A stretch of DNA of 64,000 nucleotides from Spinacia oleracea (GCF_020520425.1 NC_079487.1:111634141-111698140); one strand, 5' to 3'; counted from the stretch's first letter, positions 23,964 through 35,452 are shown. Program-made: numbers and translations. The notes: generated from the letters alone by a model not told the origin.

Positions 23964-25456
23964 CTCCCTCCATTCCTTTTTGTTCTTCCCATTTCCTTTT
24001 TTAGCATTTCTTTTTGTTCTTCCCCTACTGAATCTTTACTATTTTTGGCCATAGTTTTTTTTACCAATTTACCCTAAGATTCCCCACTATTTACCAAAAA
24101 ACCCTAAGATTCTACCCTTTTTCCACCCTCTTTTTCCCCACCACCCTTATTTAATTAATTTCCCATCCCCCATAACCCCACCCCACTACCGTCACTTTCA
24201 CTCTCTCTCACCTCTCTGATTTCTCTCTCTCTCTTCAACCTCCTTTCACTTTTCTCTCTCTCCTCCTTCCTTTCTCTGTTTCTCTTTCCGATACCCTCAA
24301 GAACATCAAAGATGTTCTTCATTTTCATCTTCCTCCTCTCACTTTTCTCTCTCTCCTCCTTCCTCTCTCACTTTTCTCTCTCCTCGTTCAATATCGCCGC
24401 CACCACCACCACAACTCTGCCACCGCCACCACCACCCGAAAAAGCTGTAGAATACGTATTATGGTTTTAGATGGTGAAATTCGACCACGAAAACCCTAGA
24501 TCTAGAGTTTTCATGGTCGAATTTGACCTCTAAATCCTCAAAATCGTGAAATTGAGATCAATTGGGTATTTATTTATTTTTGTATTCACGTTTCAAATTT
24601 TTAGGGTTTTTTTTTTTGCGAACTTATGACGAATTTCTGGGTTGTTTTTTTGGTTGATTTTGGTCGAGTTTGTGGTTTAATTTTTGTCGAATTTTTGGTT
24701 GATTTTGGACGAATTTTTTGGTCGAATTTTTGGTTGAATGTTCTCGAATTTTGGTTTGATTTTGGTCGATTTTTTGGGGTTTATTTTGGTCTAATTTTGG
24801 GTTGAATTATCTCGATTTTCTTGTCTAATTTTTAGGTCGATTTTGGTTGAATTTTCTCGAATTTCTGGGTTTAATTTTGGGTTGAATTTGTTCGTATTTC
24901 TAGGTTGAATTTTGCTCGATTTTTGTTGAATTTGGGTTGAATTTGTTCAATTTTCTGGGTTGAATTTGTTGTTCGATTTTCTGGGTTTAATTTGTTCGAT
25001 TTTCTGGGTTGAATTTGTTCGATTTGGGTTGAATTTTCCTGATTTTCTGGGTTGAATATGTTCGTATTTATGGGTTGAATTGTGCTCGAATTTGTTCACG
25101 AACTTGTGAGTTGATTGTTGTCTAAATTTCTGGGTTTTTGTTGGATTTTCTTATTTTTTGGTTGAATTTCTGGTTCGAATTTTCTTGAATTTTCTGGTTC
25201 GATTTAGAGTTGTTCCAATTTTGTTATTTTTCTGGTTCGATTTTAATCTGATTATTTTGTTAATGAAATATCTCTCATTTATCTTATTTATTTATTATTT
25301 TCTCTCTCCTTACTTTATTTTAAATATATAATCTCTTACACCCAATCATTATTCTTACACCCAATCATTACTCATATCCCAATACAAACCAAGATTCAGT
25401 TTTCTTAAACCACACCCAACATTCTTTAGGGGAAGAACAAAAGAGAATGGAGGGAG
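23964..25456. mobile_element. Stowaway-type element nested in the outer Stowaway
   Basis: Ends CTCCCTCCATTCCTTTTTGT and the inverted ACAAAAGAGAATGGAGGGAG, bordered by TA on both sides (23962-23963 and 25457-25458). At about 1.49 kb it is several times longer than usual Stowaway MITEs. The left third resembles a CT-rich 5' leader followed by proline-codon runs (CCACCGCCACCACC), and the right two thirds are an expanded degenerate repeat. No transposase frame is visible. Confidence 0.8.
24590..25250. repeat. Degenerate tandem array of TTCGAATTTTTGGTTGAA-type units
   Basis: About 650 bases made of variations on GGTTGAATTTTCTCGAATTT and TTCTGGGTTGAATTTGTTCG with irregular spacing. It lies inside the inner Stowaway and accounts for most of its excess length. 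Confidence 0.75.
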
Positions 25457-25545
25457 TACTACCTATAAAATTAAATAAGTCAATTCAAGTCCCTTAAACT
25501 CTGTGCCGGTCAAACCGGGTCGAGTATTCCGGGACGGAGGGAGTA

Positions 25546-26200
25546 ATACAATTTGGTTTTTGAAACTTGTGAGATCTAGTTAGATTCGTCTCAATAAATA
25601 TTTTTTAAATATAACATTTTATAGTTTTTTCCTATCTATATTTGAAGATATTAATGTATGAAATCGTGCATTGACAAACATAACTAAATACTCCGTAATT
25701 GTGTCGTATAAATAAGAACAAATGAAGTACTCCCTCTGTCCCTTATAATACTTGACCTGTTTTGACCGGACACGCTTGCAAATGCATAACTTTAACCACT
25801 GATTTTTTTGACTACATATTATAAAAACTTATAAACATATTAATATTTTTAAAATAAAATAATAAGATAAGATAAGCTGTTGTTGCCAAAAATGGACCTC
25901 ACATGAGTGCACACATGGATTAGGCACGAACCAAGCAAGTTACCATCAAAGGTTCGAGCCAATAACAAGAGTGACGAATTGGCCGAGGTTGTGATAAATT
26001 TTAATTAAGAAAATATCTGTCTCCAACCCTATTAAGTTGAGAATGTTGTAACAAAACATGTAATTAAGTGAAAACAGTGTAAGTATATATATTACGTAGT
26101 AATTAAGCTTATAAGAGCAATTGATTAACATGATAATACACAATTACAAACCACAGATCGAAGAAGTAAAAACTCCTCGCTGCATTTACTCTTTTTTAGT
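25546..26200. other. 3' flank of PETF with a Stowaway fragment
   Basis: AT-rich DNA without genes. At about 25730 a partial Stowaway terminus (CTCCCTCTGTCCC, then CTTGACCTGTTTTGACCGG) is present without a matching right end, so it is a truncated copy of the family seen at 23723 and 45586. Confidence 0.55.
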
Positions 26201-26254
26201 CTTTCAATTCCCTCTCAAATGAGAACAAAATAATAAAAAATAAAAAAAAATGAA

Positions 26255-26698
26255 TTAGGCAGTAAGCTCCTCTTCCTTGTGGGTCTCAATAGTAACATCA
26301 CTAACAGGGTAAGCAGCACAGGTAAGAACCCATCCTTCATCGATCTGATCGTCATCCAAAAAACTCTGATCATCTTGGTTAAGACTACCTGTCTTAAGCT
26401 TTCCGGCGCATGAAGAGCACGACCCAGCTCTGCATGAGTAAGGCAAGTCAATGCCTTCTTCTTCAGCAGCATCCAAGATGTAAACATCGTCTGGGCATTG
26501 AAACTCTACGTTACCGGTGGGTGTTACCAAGGTTACCTTGTAGGCAGCCATTGTCATCCTTCCGCCACGGCTACCGGTCTTGAGTCCGAACAAAGAGCGG
26601 CCGGTGTTGGATGGAAGCGCCGCCATCATTGGTGGTGCTTGGGGTTTTGGGACAAAGGTGGTGGCCATGCCCATCATTGTTGTGGTGGTTGCTGCCAT
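26255..26698 (-). CDS. PETF: Ferredoxin I, chloroplast precursor
   Basis: [2Fe-2S] electron carrier of the stroma. It accepts electrons from photosystem I and passes them to FNR, ferredoxin-thioredoxin reductase, nitrite reductase and others. It is an intronless gene of 147 codons. Residues 1-50 form a Ser/Thr/Met-rich transit peptide, and the mature protein starts near [10 protein letters not shown]. The cluster-binding cysteines lie in CRAGSCSSC plus the Cys of VLTCAAYP, all four present. The acidic patches [10 protein letters not shown] and the C-terminal EEELTA are typical of leaf ferredoxin. The protein agrees with what I remember of spinach ferredoxin I, which supports the species call. 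Upstream on the gene strand are a TATA-like TTTATATC, an I-box and a G-box. Confidence 0.98.
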   Translation of the reverse strand: MAATTTTMMGMATTFVPKPQAPPMMAALPSNTGRSLFGLKTGSRGGRMTMAAYKVTLVTPTGNVEFQCPDDVYILDAAEEEGIDLPYSCRAGSCSSCAGKLKTGSLNQDDQSFLDDDQIDEGWVLTCAAYPVSDVTIETHKEEELTA

Positions 26699-26790
26699 TT
26701 TTACAATTTTTTAAGATTTGGTTGGTTTGGGTTTGGGTTTGGGTTTGTGTTAGTGTTAAGGAAGAAATGGTGGGAGGGTAAGGGTTATGA

Positions 26791-26831
26791 TATAAAGGAG
26801 AGAGTATGGTGATACCTTATCTGCCACGTGG
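26791..26831 (-). promoter_or_regulatory. PETF promoter: TATA-like box, I-box and G-box
   Basis: On the gene strand, CCACGTGG (26824-26831) is followed by CAG, then GATAAGG (26815-26821), and further down by TTTATATC (about 26789-26796), some 95 bases before the ATG. G-box and I-box together are a standard light-response unit. The G-box lies 126 bases from the ATG, close to the 137 bases seen in SBPase. Confidence 0.7.
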
Positions 26832-27658
26832 TAGGTTTTTATGGGTTAGTTATCTCATTTGCTTATCTTTGTGACGTTGTGATATTGTAGCCGTTGGTGT
26901 TACTTGGGGGTGAGTAGTGTGCTTGCCACACGTTCGTTATTGGCATCTTAGCCTTAAGTATACCACTAAAGAGAATGCTAGTAACCCATGATGTTAACCG
27001 CGGTTTGGACTATACTCGATTCAAGTCATTTTCGAATTATGATATATTCATTATATTGCGATTTTTCTTCTATCTTTTACAATTATAAGTCCACATTGAT
27101 ATTTGTGATAGAAAATATCCTTTTTAGATTATGTTCTCGTCACTCGAGTCGGGCTTAGGCCTGATTCAACAGTTATTCCCACGGAAGCCTGTTTGTATCG
27201 GGTTGAGTTGATAATTTAAAAAATTAGGGGTGACCCACGTGATCTCATGCTTTTTCCAAAAAATATTCTAGGCACAACCCAAGACTTTGTGCCGGGTCGA
27301 GTCGGACCTCAAGATGGCCCATCCCACATACATCTTTACTCTTGAGTGTATAAGTTCGAGTGTGAGATACATTATTGAATATGAGTTAACTTTCACGACA
27401 ATGCAAATAAACAAGTGAATTGTATATGTTGCTTCTTGCATTGGAGATTTTTTACTATGTTGAATAACCTTGAATTCATTAATTAATTTCCTCATACTAA
27501 TCTTAACGATGATTTTTTGTTGTTAAAATCTAAATTGTCAATGATGCATGTTTGTTCATAGTCTCTCATACTCTCACCGTATTGTAGCATGGACATTAGC
27601 CATTAGTGCATATTAGTCGGTTTATTCGTCCATTTTAGTGGATGCCCGCAAATTTTTG
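26832..27658. other. Intergenic region upstream of PETF
   Basis: About 830 bases without a supportable gene or clear repeat. A short minus-strand frame (27268-27495) has no recognisable content. Confidence 0.5.
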
Positions 27659-29293
27659 GCTATACCCGGGTACAGCCAAAGTTGGCTGTACCCCCATCCA
27701 AAACGATGTCGTTTTGTGTTGTTTAAAATGAACATTAATATACTGGTACAAAAGTGAACATTTACTATTTCAGAAATGAACATTTATTTATTTATTTGGA
27801 ATGAACATTTACTATTTTGGAAATGAACATTTATTTATTTATTTGGAAATAAACTACAAAAATGAACATTTACTATTTCGGAAATGAACATTTATTTATT
27901 TATTTGGAATGAACATTTATTATTTTGGAAATGAACATTTATTTATTTATTTGGAAATAAACAATATAGGCGCTTGTAAAAACATAAAAGACCAATGAAG
28001 TGAACAATTTCATTATGAACATTAACCATATATTTATTGTGAACAAACAAATAAACAAGAAAGAACAAATAATTCAACAAAAAAGAACAAACAATATAAA
28101 AAAGAACAAAAAATTCCAGAAAAAAGAACAAACAATACAACAATTATGAACAATTTTATGATGAATTTTAAAGCCAACATGAAAGAACAAACAATACAAC
28201 AAGAAAGAACAAATACTAGTACAAAAATGAACATTTACTATTTCGGAAATGAACATTTATTCATTTATTTGGAATGAACATTTACTATTTTAGAAATAAA
28301 TATTTATTTATTTATTTGGAAATAAACTACAAAAATGAACATTTACTATTTCGGAAATGAACATTTATTTATTTATTTGGAATGAACTTTTACTATTTTG
28401 AAAATGTACATTTATTTATTTATTTGGAAATAAACAATATAGGCGCTTGTAAAAACATAAAAGACCAATGAAGTGAACAATTTCATTATGAACATTAACC
28501 ATATATTTATTGTGAACAAACAAATAAACAAAAAAGAACAAATAATTCAACAAAAAAGAACAAACAATATAAAAAAGAACATAAAATTCCAGAAAAAGAA
28601 CAAACAATACAACAATTATGAACAATTTTATGATGAATTTTAAAGCCAACATGAAAGAACAAACAATACAACAAGAAAGACCAAACAATAAAGCAGATAA
28701 TTATCATGAACAAACAAATAAACAAGAAAGAACAAATAATTCAACAAAAAAGAACAAACAATATAAAAAAGAACATAAAATACCAGAAAAAAGAACAAAC
28801 AATATAACAATTATGAACAATTTTATGATGAATTTTAAAGCAACATGAAAGAACAAACAATACAACAATAAGTTTGATGAATGAATTTAAAAAACAACAA
28901 GAAAGAACAAATAGTACAACAAGAAAGAACAAACAATACAAAAAGAAAGAATAAAAGATTAATGAAGAGTTTAATTATGAACATTAACCATATGATTATT
29001 ATAAACAAACAAATAAACAAGAAAGAACAAACAATATAAAAAGAACATAAAATTCCAGAAGAAAGAACAAAAAATACAACAATTATGAAAATTTGATGAT
29101 GAATTTAAAAAACAACATGAAAGAACAAACAATACAACAAGAAAGAACAAACAGTACAACAAGAAAGAACAAACAATACAATAAGAATGAACAAACAGTA
29201 CAATAAAAAAGAACAAACAGTCGACAAGAATGAACAAATAATATGAGCGCGTCGTTTTGGGTACAGCCAGAGCTGGCTGTACCCGGGTACAGC
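27659..29293. mobile_element. Inverted-repeat element of unknown superfamily filled with tandem repeats
   Basis: Termini are GCTATACCCGGGTACAGCC (27659 on) and the inverted GGCTGTACCCGGGTACAGC (to 29293), followed on both sides by a further inverted match (GTTGGCTGTACCC / GGGTACAGCCAGAGC) and by AAAACGA. The terminal motif is itself palindromic (TACCCGGGTA). The interior is made only of tandem AT-rich repeats with GAACA or AACAT motifs. I see no transposase and no target duplication of 3, 5, 8 or 9 bases, so the superfamily stays open. Confidence 0.6.
27721..29240. repeat. Tandem arrays: about 473-bp unit plus GAACAAACAATACAACAA short repeat
   Basis: A composite unit with GAACATTTATTTATTTATTTG blocks, then AGGCGCTTGTAAAAACATAAAAG (at 27967 and again at 28440, 473 bases apart), then an array of GAACAAACAATACAACAAG-like units. 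Further partial copies follow to 29240. The minus-strand open frames here (Phe/Cys/Leu-rich, with VLFVLSCCIVCSF-like text) are a by-product of the repeat. Confidence 0.8.
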
Positions 29294-29617
29294 AGTTAGC
29301 AATTGGTGTATGCCCTCCTCAACATAGATAGTAGTGCTAATGGTTCGAACAAAGGATCACATAGATAAGATGTAGAATGAACATGGATTAGTGCTAGACT
29401 GCTAGTAGTAGATAAATTTGTATGTTTTCATAACATCGTCATCAAGGAAGTGGGAAAGCCTGGCCAAAAAGTAAAGAAGAAGAAGAAAAGGGTGCGATGA
29501 ACAATTGAACATATATCTCCTCAAATCATAATGAGTAACCCATTTTAGGCTGGCCCAGTGGCCCAAGCTGAAATCCAACCCACTAACGAATTTCAAGCGA
29601 CAAACATTAACTTGCTC

Positions 29618-29891
29618 TAGACCTGATCAAACGGTGGTCCGGGCTGGGTTAGGGCCGGACTTGGGCATGAAAAATCAGCCCGCTGTGTCGGGCCAAAATT
29701 TTGTACCTAAATCCGCTATTTTTGGGCCTAAGATACCGGACTTTTCGGATCGGGCCAAATTTATAACTAAAAAATGTAGTTTTGTGTTTCCCAAACCCGC
29801 CCAAAAAAATAAATTTTTTGGGCCGGGCCGGAAAATTCTGCCCAAGCCCGCAAAGTTTTCGGGCGGGGCGGGCTCGTCTTGATCAGGTCTA
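29618..29891. mobile_element. hAT-type MITE, 274 bp, with perfect 8-bp target duplication
   Basis: Inverted ends TAGACCTGATCAA and TTGATCAGGTCTA, flanked on both sides by ACTTGCTC (29610-29617 and 29892-29899). The interior has repeated GGGCCGG/GCCCG and CGGGC motifs. TAG...CTA ends with an 8-bp duplication are hAT hallmarks. No coding capacity. Confidence 0.88.
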
Positions 29892-29899
29892 ACTTGCTC

Positions 29900-30023
29900 A
29901 CACTGACCCGCCCGATTAACCAGGCCATCCCACTCTTCAGTCTTCATTCCTCATCAGTCAAACAATTCAAAAACAAAAGAACATGAAATCTTGTTGAAGA
30001 ACAGAACAATTGCCAAAATAAAA
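29900..30023 (+). promoter_or_regulatory. Likely promoter and 5' UTR of the At2g39910-like gene
   Basis: Short stretch between the hAT MITE and the ATG at 30024, so the MITE sits within the promoter, about 130 bases upstream of the start codon. No clear TATA box is visible. Confidence 0.35.
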
Positions 30024-33000
30024 ATGTCAAATTTCTCAACAATCACTCACCAACAACTATCCGAGTAAGTAAGCTCCTTCCATGGCTTTTCTTCATCTTC
30101 CTCCTCCTCCATTAATTTGGTAACTAATCATAGATTATTTTTCCATTTCCATTAAATTCTACAGGTTATCTCAACCAATACAAGAACTTCTTTCAACAAC
30201 ACCTTACAATCCTCCAGAATCCAGCGATGTTTCAATCAAATCTCTCCTCCAATCCCTTCTCCCATCTAAAACCCCCAATTCCAGCAACATTCTCCCTCAA
30301 ATTAGGGATTTCTCTCTCTGTTGCGCATTGCTGTCCTCTTCAAACCCTTCAACTTCACCTCTTCTAAACTGGATTCCTCAACATCTCTCTACAGCCGCGG
30401 AGTCGGCTTTTCGAGGTCTTTCCAAAGCCGTTTATGGAGGTTCTGATGCCGGTTTGAGTTCGGAGAAGAGATTGGTTGTTGAATTGATCCCTGAGGTTCT
30501 CCCTTTGATTAAGAATGCGATCAAGGAGAGCTCCGTTGGTAGTGACGAGATTTCCGCTGCTTCTTCTAGGGTTCCACTTGCGTACGCCGTTGTTGCTGCT
30601 TATCAGCTTAGGTGGTTTGTTTCACAGGTTTATTTGATTTAATTTTTCTTCAGTTTATGAATTTTCATTTTAGGGTTAATGAATTTCTTTTAAAATATCT
30701 GATTAATGTGATTTTTATTATTTTAGGTTGAGTATCCACATTTAGGGGAATTATGTGGTTTGATAATTCCATGCGGGCTGACAGCTCTTGATCACTGGTC
30801 TTCTGAAGTGAAAGTATGTTCCTTATGTTTTTTCACACTGGCTTGTTGGTATGGTAGATCTTTTCAAGCTATTGGGTGACACTTTGAATATATTTTGTCA
30901 ATTCACTTGTGTTCAAAACTTCAAATGTTCTCGAAAGTTTAATCTAAACTGAAGAAGGATAAGCATTTAGTTTTGTTAGGCAATTAGGTTCCCTTTAGAG
31001 CCTTTCTATTACATTTGGGTTATACTTTGTATATTTTTCATATTGCGCCACAGAATAGGCCGAGGAACTAAAAATGTTTTTGTTATCGTTGAAGGGAACA
31101 TGCTCTTAGAAGTTAGAACCAAAGAAATTGGTGCCATGTATTCCTAAATTCAAGGGAAAGAATTGCAGGAGAAAGAGAAATTTTGTTATTCATTATGTAT
31201 ATGAAATTCTAATCTTGCTTGTTATGAAGAACACATTTGGATGAAAAACAAAGGAAGAGAGGCGATGAGGGTTGGAGTTTCTTGTTTCTGTGCAAGAAAA
31301 AACATTCTTAGAAAAACCGGGTACAATTTAGTCCTGCTGAGTTGTTCTGGTTCAGTTGTTTCTTAGCCTGCATCTATTCAGGATCTTTGCTACTATTTGT
31401 TTCTGCTGCTTCTTTTCTGATGTGAGCTTGATTTGTTTCTGTTTCTGGTGAATCCAGGGGCAGGGAATGATCACATTTGTACATATAGCAAAAAATATTA
31501 AAACTGCTGAGCTCGGTGGATATGGAGATGTGATTCTCGATGCTTGTTGTCAAAATATTGTTTCTGATGATGAGATATGGCATCTTGCTGTGGAGATGTC
31601 AGTACGTCTTGTAACTTGTTTGCAGAAAAATAATCCTCGTAGCCCCTGGTATGTATTCCTTTAGTTTGCAACTTCTTGTATGAAAATTATATGTTGTTTA
31701 GTTAGAATATACAGAATAACGTAGAATACAGGTAAGAAGCATGGAGAACACTGTGATCAATGGACCTTGAGTCATGTAATATGTACTATCTGCTGATAGC
31801 TATGACAGCTATCCTATCTGCATTATAGTTTTTCTGGATTATGTTCATCTAGATTAAATGCTATCAAGATTTCTGCCCAATTTGATGAGAAAGACACTTT
31901 GTTTGCCTTTTGCTTTTGCCATAGGAGTATCAAGTTTTGTCACCTTTGTGCTTCGATTTCTCTTTTACTTTTATTATACTTTAATGCAGTTTCTGTTGTG
32001 AAATGGCTGCGCCTAGAGATCTGTAATTCAATTCCTGATTTAAGTAGCAAAGTCAATTAGTTTCCTGCTTTCTCATACAGAGTACTTGTATGAGCTTGAA
32101 GTCCAAATAAGCTGATCCTTTTGAGTTTTGTGTTAAGGAGAATTAACCAAAATTAGAACTTTGGATGTAGTGTATAGCTATACCTTTTAGTTGGTCTCTA
32201 GTTTTCCTTGAGTTAGCTGTCAAGTTTGAGTGCAATTTTGGATATGTAATATATCGTTGTTAATGAAATTCTAATACAGATGTAAAATGTTTACTGTTTC
32301 AAGTTGAATTTTTTCAGTTATGTTTGTGTATAAGTATATTTAGGGCATGCTTGGATTGGGGGTAATGGATTATGGAAGTAAATAAAGTCAAACCACCTTA
32401 ATAAAAGGAAAATGAAGGTAAATTGAGGTGGTTGCAAGAAGGGTGATGTTGTGGTGTTATGATGAGAAGTGGTGGTGTTGTGAGGAAAGGGATGAAGGGG
32501 GGGAACCTATTACCTCCCAAATGAGGGTAATAATTACCCTATGGGAATGGTGGGTAACAATTAACCTCATAATGAGGGTAACTATTCCACCCTTCCTTTT
32601 ATTTTCTTCTTACCAACACTAACTTATTCTCTTTTCCACCACTTCGTCACCCTATCATCACCTCTAATCACCTTGTTTTTTCTTATTTTGTCTTTAATTA
32701 CCCCTTTAATGCATTACCCTCAAACCAAGCATGCCTTCAGCATTATGATTTCACAGTGACATAATAAAATCAAGAGCTGATTAGATAGAAAGTCATCTGT
32801 TAATTGGCTGTCTATGCTTAACTGCATTGCTCGTTCATTCACAGTTATGGTCATTTTTTATCTCATAAAATATTTAATGTCATTTTATACAGGTTTGATA
32901 GGCTTTTAAATGAGATGATAGGTCATTTGGAGCGCCAACCTAGGGACAAAAGGCGTCGTATTGCTTGGCTGAAACTTGTTGAACCTCTGTTCTGCTGTGT

Positions 33001-34347
33001 TGGTCTTGTTTTGCTAGCTCACTTCAAACGTTTGTTTCCCCTTTACTTCCAATGGATACACGCTGATGATGATGAAACCGTTTTGTTGGTAATCTCTAAT
33101 TTAATCCACTTCAGTTAAATATCAATGTTTATGGTATATAAATGAAAGTTTGAATAGGTCTCATATTTGATACAGGTTCTTGAAAGTATCCGTATAACTG
33201 TGAAGTTAACATGGATAAGGAGAAGTCCATTCACTGTTAGGTCAGTCTTGGATAACTGTCTTACACTCAAAGTGTGCATGCTTGTTTTGTCTCTATATAG
33301 GTGGAGTTATCCTTCAGTCCATCACTGACCATTAAATTATTGTATGTGTTTGGGTTGGAATGTCATGACCCATGGTAGTTCACTAGTGCCTCTATTCCTT
33401 CCAGTAAGTGGTTTGTTTTGGGGAATTGGGATATCTGAGAACTTGAGACTACCTTGAAAGGTCCTTATTTTTCTAGTGTGGGTGTTACTGAGAGCCATCT
33501 GACTATCATCTCTTCAATCTATTTATCAAGATGCATACTCTTAATTGCAGGTTAGTGGATGAATTGGTCATTCTATACAAGGAGGCTGCTTTGAAAACTG
33601 CTCGGGAGGAGATACGAATATGTATCTGTCAGATATTAATCCTGCTTCAGCAGTAAGGCTACTAGTTTGCTAGTCCTGTATTTTTTTTTTTTTCTTCTTC
33701 TGGGAGGTGATATTTGTTAAATACTTAAAGCTTTGTTTTTTCTTCTGTAATTCAAAGATGCAAAGGGCGGCAATTTGAAGAGACTTGGGAAAAACACAAG
33801 GATGACCCAAATTTGGGGACTCTTGTTCAGTCCATTGCAACAAATGCCACCCCAGTAAGAATTCTAGCTCCTTTGCTGTGTGTATGTCTTGTTTGAAGTT
33901 TTACTGCTCCCAGTTTAAAATCAATCATATTTGGAAAGATTAATTTGTTGCTTTGCAAGTCTGGAACATATCCGTCATGACATATTGTAAAACCCTTTCA
34001 TGAAGTAATGGGGATTGGGGAAGGACAGATTTGAATGAAGAAAATTGTTTTTCATGTGAGATTTGAGTATTTTTTTGATATGGAAATTTTATGCTTTTTG
34101 AAAATTGGATGTTACTCAAGATTGTGCTATTATTAAAACAAGGCCTGGAAGTGTTTGGTAAAACTTGAGGGGAAAAGATGGTAGGAATGAGTTTAGTCTC
34201 ACACTAGGTTAAAAGTTGATGACAAGCGTTAAACATCAAATTTCAGTAATTTGAGAAATAAAGGGTAAACTTTGTGAATGATAAGGTAATTATTGGGCTT
34301 CTGCGTTGCAGAAATCTCGTTTCCTGCTGTCTGTATCGTGCTTATGA
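30024..34347 (+). CDS. Uncharacterised helical (ARM-like) plant protein, At2g39910 type
   Basis: Nine exons: 30024-30064, 30165-30627, 30727-30813, 31458-31648, 32893-33088, 33176-33240, 33551-33652, 33758-33854 and 34312-34347. All introns are GT/AG and in frame, giving 425 codons from MSNFSTITHQQ to LLSVSCL. I recognise it as the conserved plant protein called 'uncharacterized protein At2g39910', usually described as an ARM-repeat superfamily member; its function is unknown. The protein is rich in Leu/Ala amphipathic helices (LVVELIPEVLPLIKNAI, RRIAWLKLVEPLFCCVGLVL), as expected for a helical-repeat scaffold. It has no signal peptide and no obvious catalytic motif. Intron 4 (31649-32892) carries a MITE. 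The start at 30024 is the first ATG giving an in-frame exon 1/2 junction. Confidence 0.85.
32343..32735. mobile_element. MITE in intron 4 of the At2g39910-like gene
   Basis: Inverted ends GGGCATGCTTGGATTGGGGGTAATGG and CATTACCCTCAAACCAAGCATGCC. The interior is palindromic around AATGAGGGTAA/TTACCCTC. The left flank is TTA and the right flank TTC, so a 3-bp Harbinger-type duplication is possible but not proven. Confidence 0.6.
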
Positions 34348-35060
34348 ATCCCCATCTCTAACCCACTTATTAATATTGCTACTGTGCCTTTTGGAGCATT
34401 TTGCAGCCTCAAAGGCTCAAATGAATCTGATATCTATGTTACTCTCTGGTGCAATACAGGTCGTTTTGTGAACATGATTTTGCCTATCAGCTGCATGAAG
34501 TGTTGATCAGAAAACAATGTACTCTGTAATACAGAGGCTCACTTGGCATATAAGGCTTCTAACATTGGGTTCCTTGGAGAGGTTGGCATATGAGTCACCC
34601 GGGCTTTGCAATATGAAGAGGCTTCTTTAGATCAAATAGGAGACTTCGTTCAGGATATGCTTATACCGAGTCTCACACTTCTGTATCATCTTCATAGATG
34701 ATTAGAATTTAGAATTACTAATTACGGAGTACTTGGTAAATTTTGTAGGAGACATGTTCATTGGCTTTAGCTGCTTACTGCCCTCAACTTTTAAGTTTGC
34801 TACAATTCCGCACAACAATATAATTTGTATAGTGGTGTCAAGCGGTCCACTGCGGTTTATTTATAAACTGCCCCTCTTAATCACTTCAACCCATGGTAGT
34901 TCATGAATATTCGCAGTTTTAATTATGGACGACAATCAGGAAAATTAAGGGAATCATACGCAACAAATAAGCCAATTTCAAAAGAATAGTAGACTTGTGT
35001 AGATGCAAAGGGTGTGTAGAAAAGGTGACAACTGACAAGTATTAGGGTATGTAACAATAA
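34348..35060. other. 3' UTR and downstream flank of the At2g39910-like gene
   Basis: Noncoding; an AATACA/AATAAA-poor AT-rich flank with no repeat that I recognise. Confidence 0.4.
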
Positions 35061-35413
35061 GGCTCCGTTTGGTTGGGTGTAAAGCATTTTCAGTGTAAAA
35101 TGATTTTCATGGAAAACAATTTACGAAGGAAAATACAATTTCAAATTTAGTTTTCCGTTGTTTGGTTGCATGTAAGAAAAATGAAAAGTAAAGTAAGCAA
35201 GTAGTGAGAAGAGTGTACAAGAGAGATAAGGCAAAAGGGAGGAAAACAGTTTTCCCTTCATTTTGAAGGGAAAATGGTTTTCCATCATTGAGAGAGTAAC
35301 TTTACTCCCAAGGGAAATAGTTTTACATTCCTTTGCAAACCAAACAATGTAAAATCGAATACAGAGAAAAACTACTTTCCCTGAAAATGTTTTACCCCCT
35401 ACCAAACGGAGCC
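35061..35413. mobile_element. PIF/Harbinger (Tourist-type) MITE, 353 bp
   Basis: Inverted ends GGCTCCGTTTGGTTGGGTGTA and TACCCCCTACCAAACGGAGCC flanked by TAA on both sides (35058-35060, 35414-35416). Subterminal GAAAATG/CATTTTC repeats are also inverted. GG(C/G)..., with a 3-bp TAA/TTA duplication is the Harbinger pattern. Confidence 0.82.
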
Positions 35414-35452
35414 TAAACATAAAGTGTGAAATAATAATAACAATAATAATAA

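Larger units (their letters stand above)
23723..25543. mobile_element. Stowaway-type (Tc1/mariner) MITE, outer element
   Basis: Inverted ends CTCCCTCCGTCCCGGAATACT (23723 on) and AGTATTCCGGGACGGAGGGAG (to 25543), each bordered by TA, the mariner target duplication. Its own sequence is only about 320 bases; the remainder is a second element inserted at 23962. The same family occurs at 45586-46553, also interrupted. Confidence 0.85.

Noticed and set aside
28034-29237. Cys/Phe/Leu-rich minus-strand frames resembling membrane proteins
   Set aside because: They are translations of the GAACAAACAATACAACAAG tandem array; the repeated 'peptide' follows the DNA repeat.
27721-29240. Regular repeats suggestive of a CRISPR array
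   Set aside because: Repeats are degenerate, spacers are not unique, the element has transposon-like ends, and the genome is a plant's.
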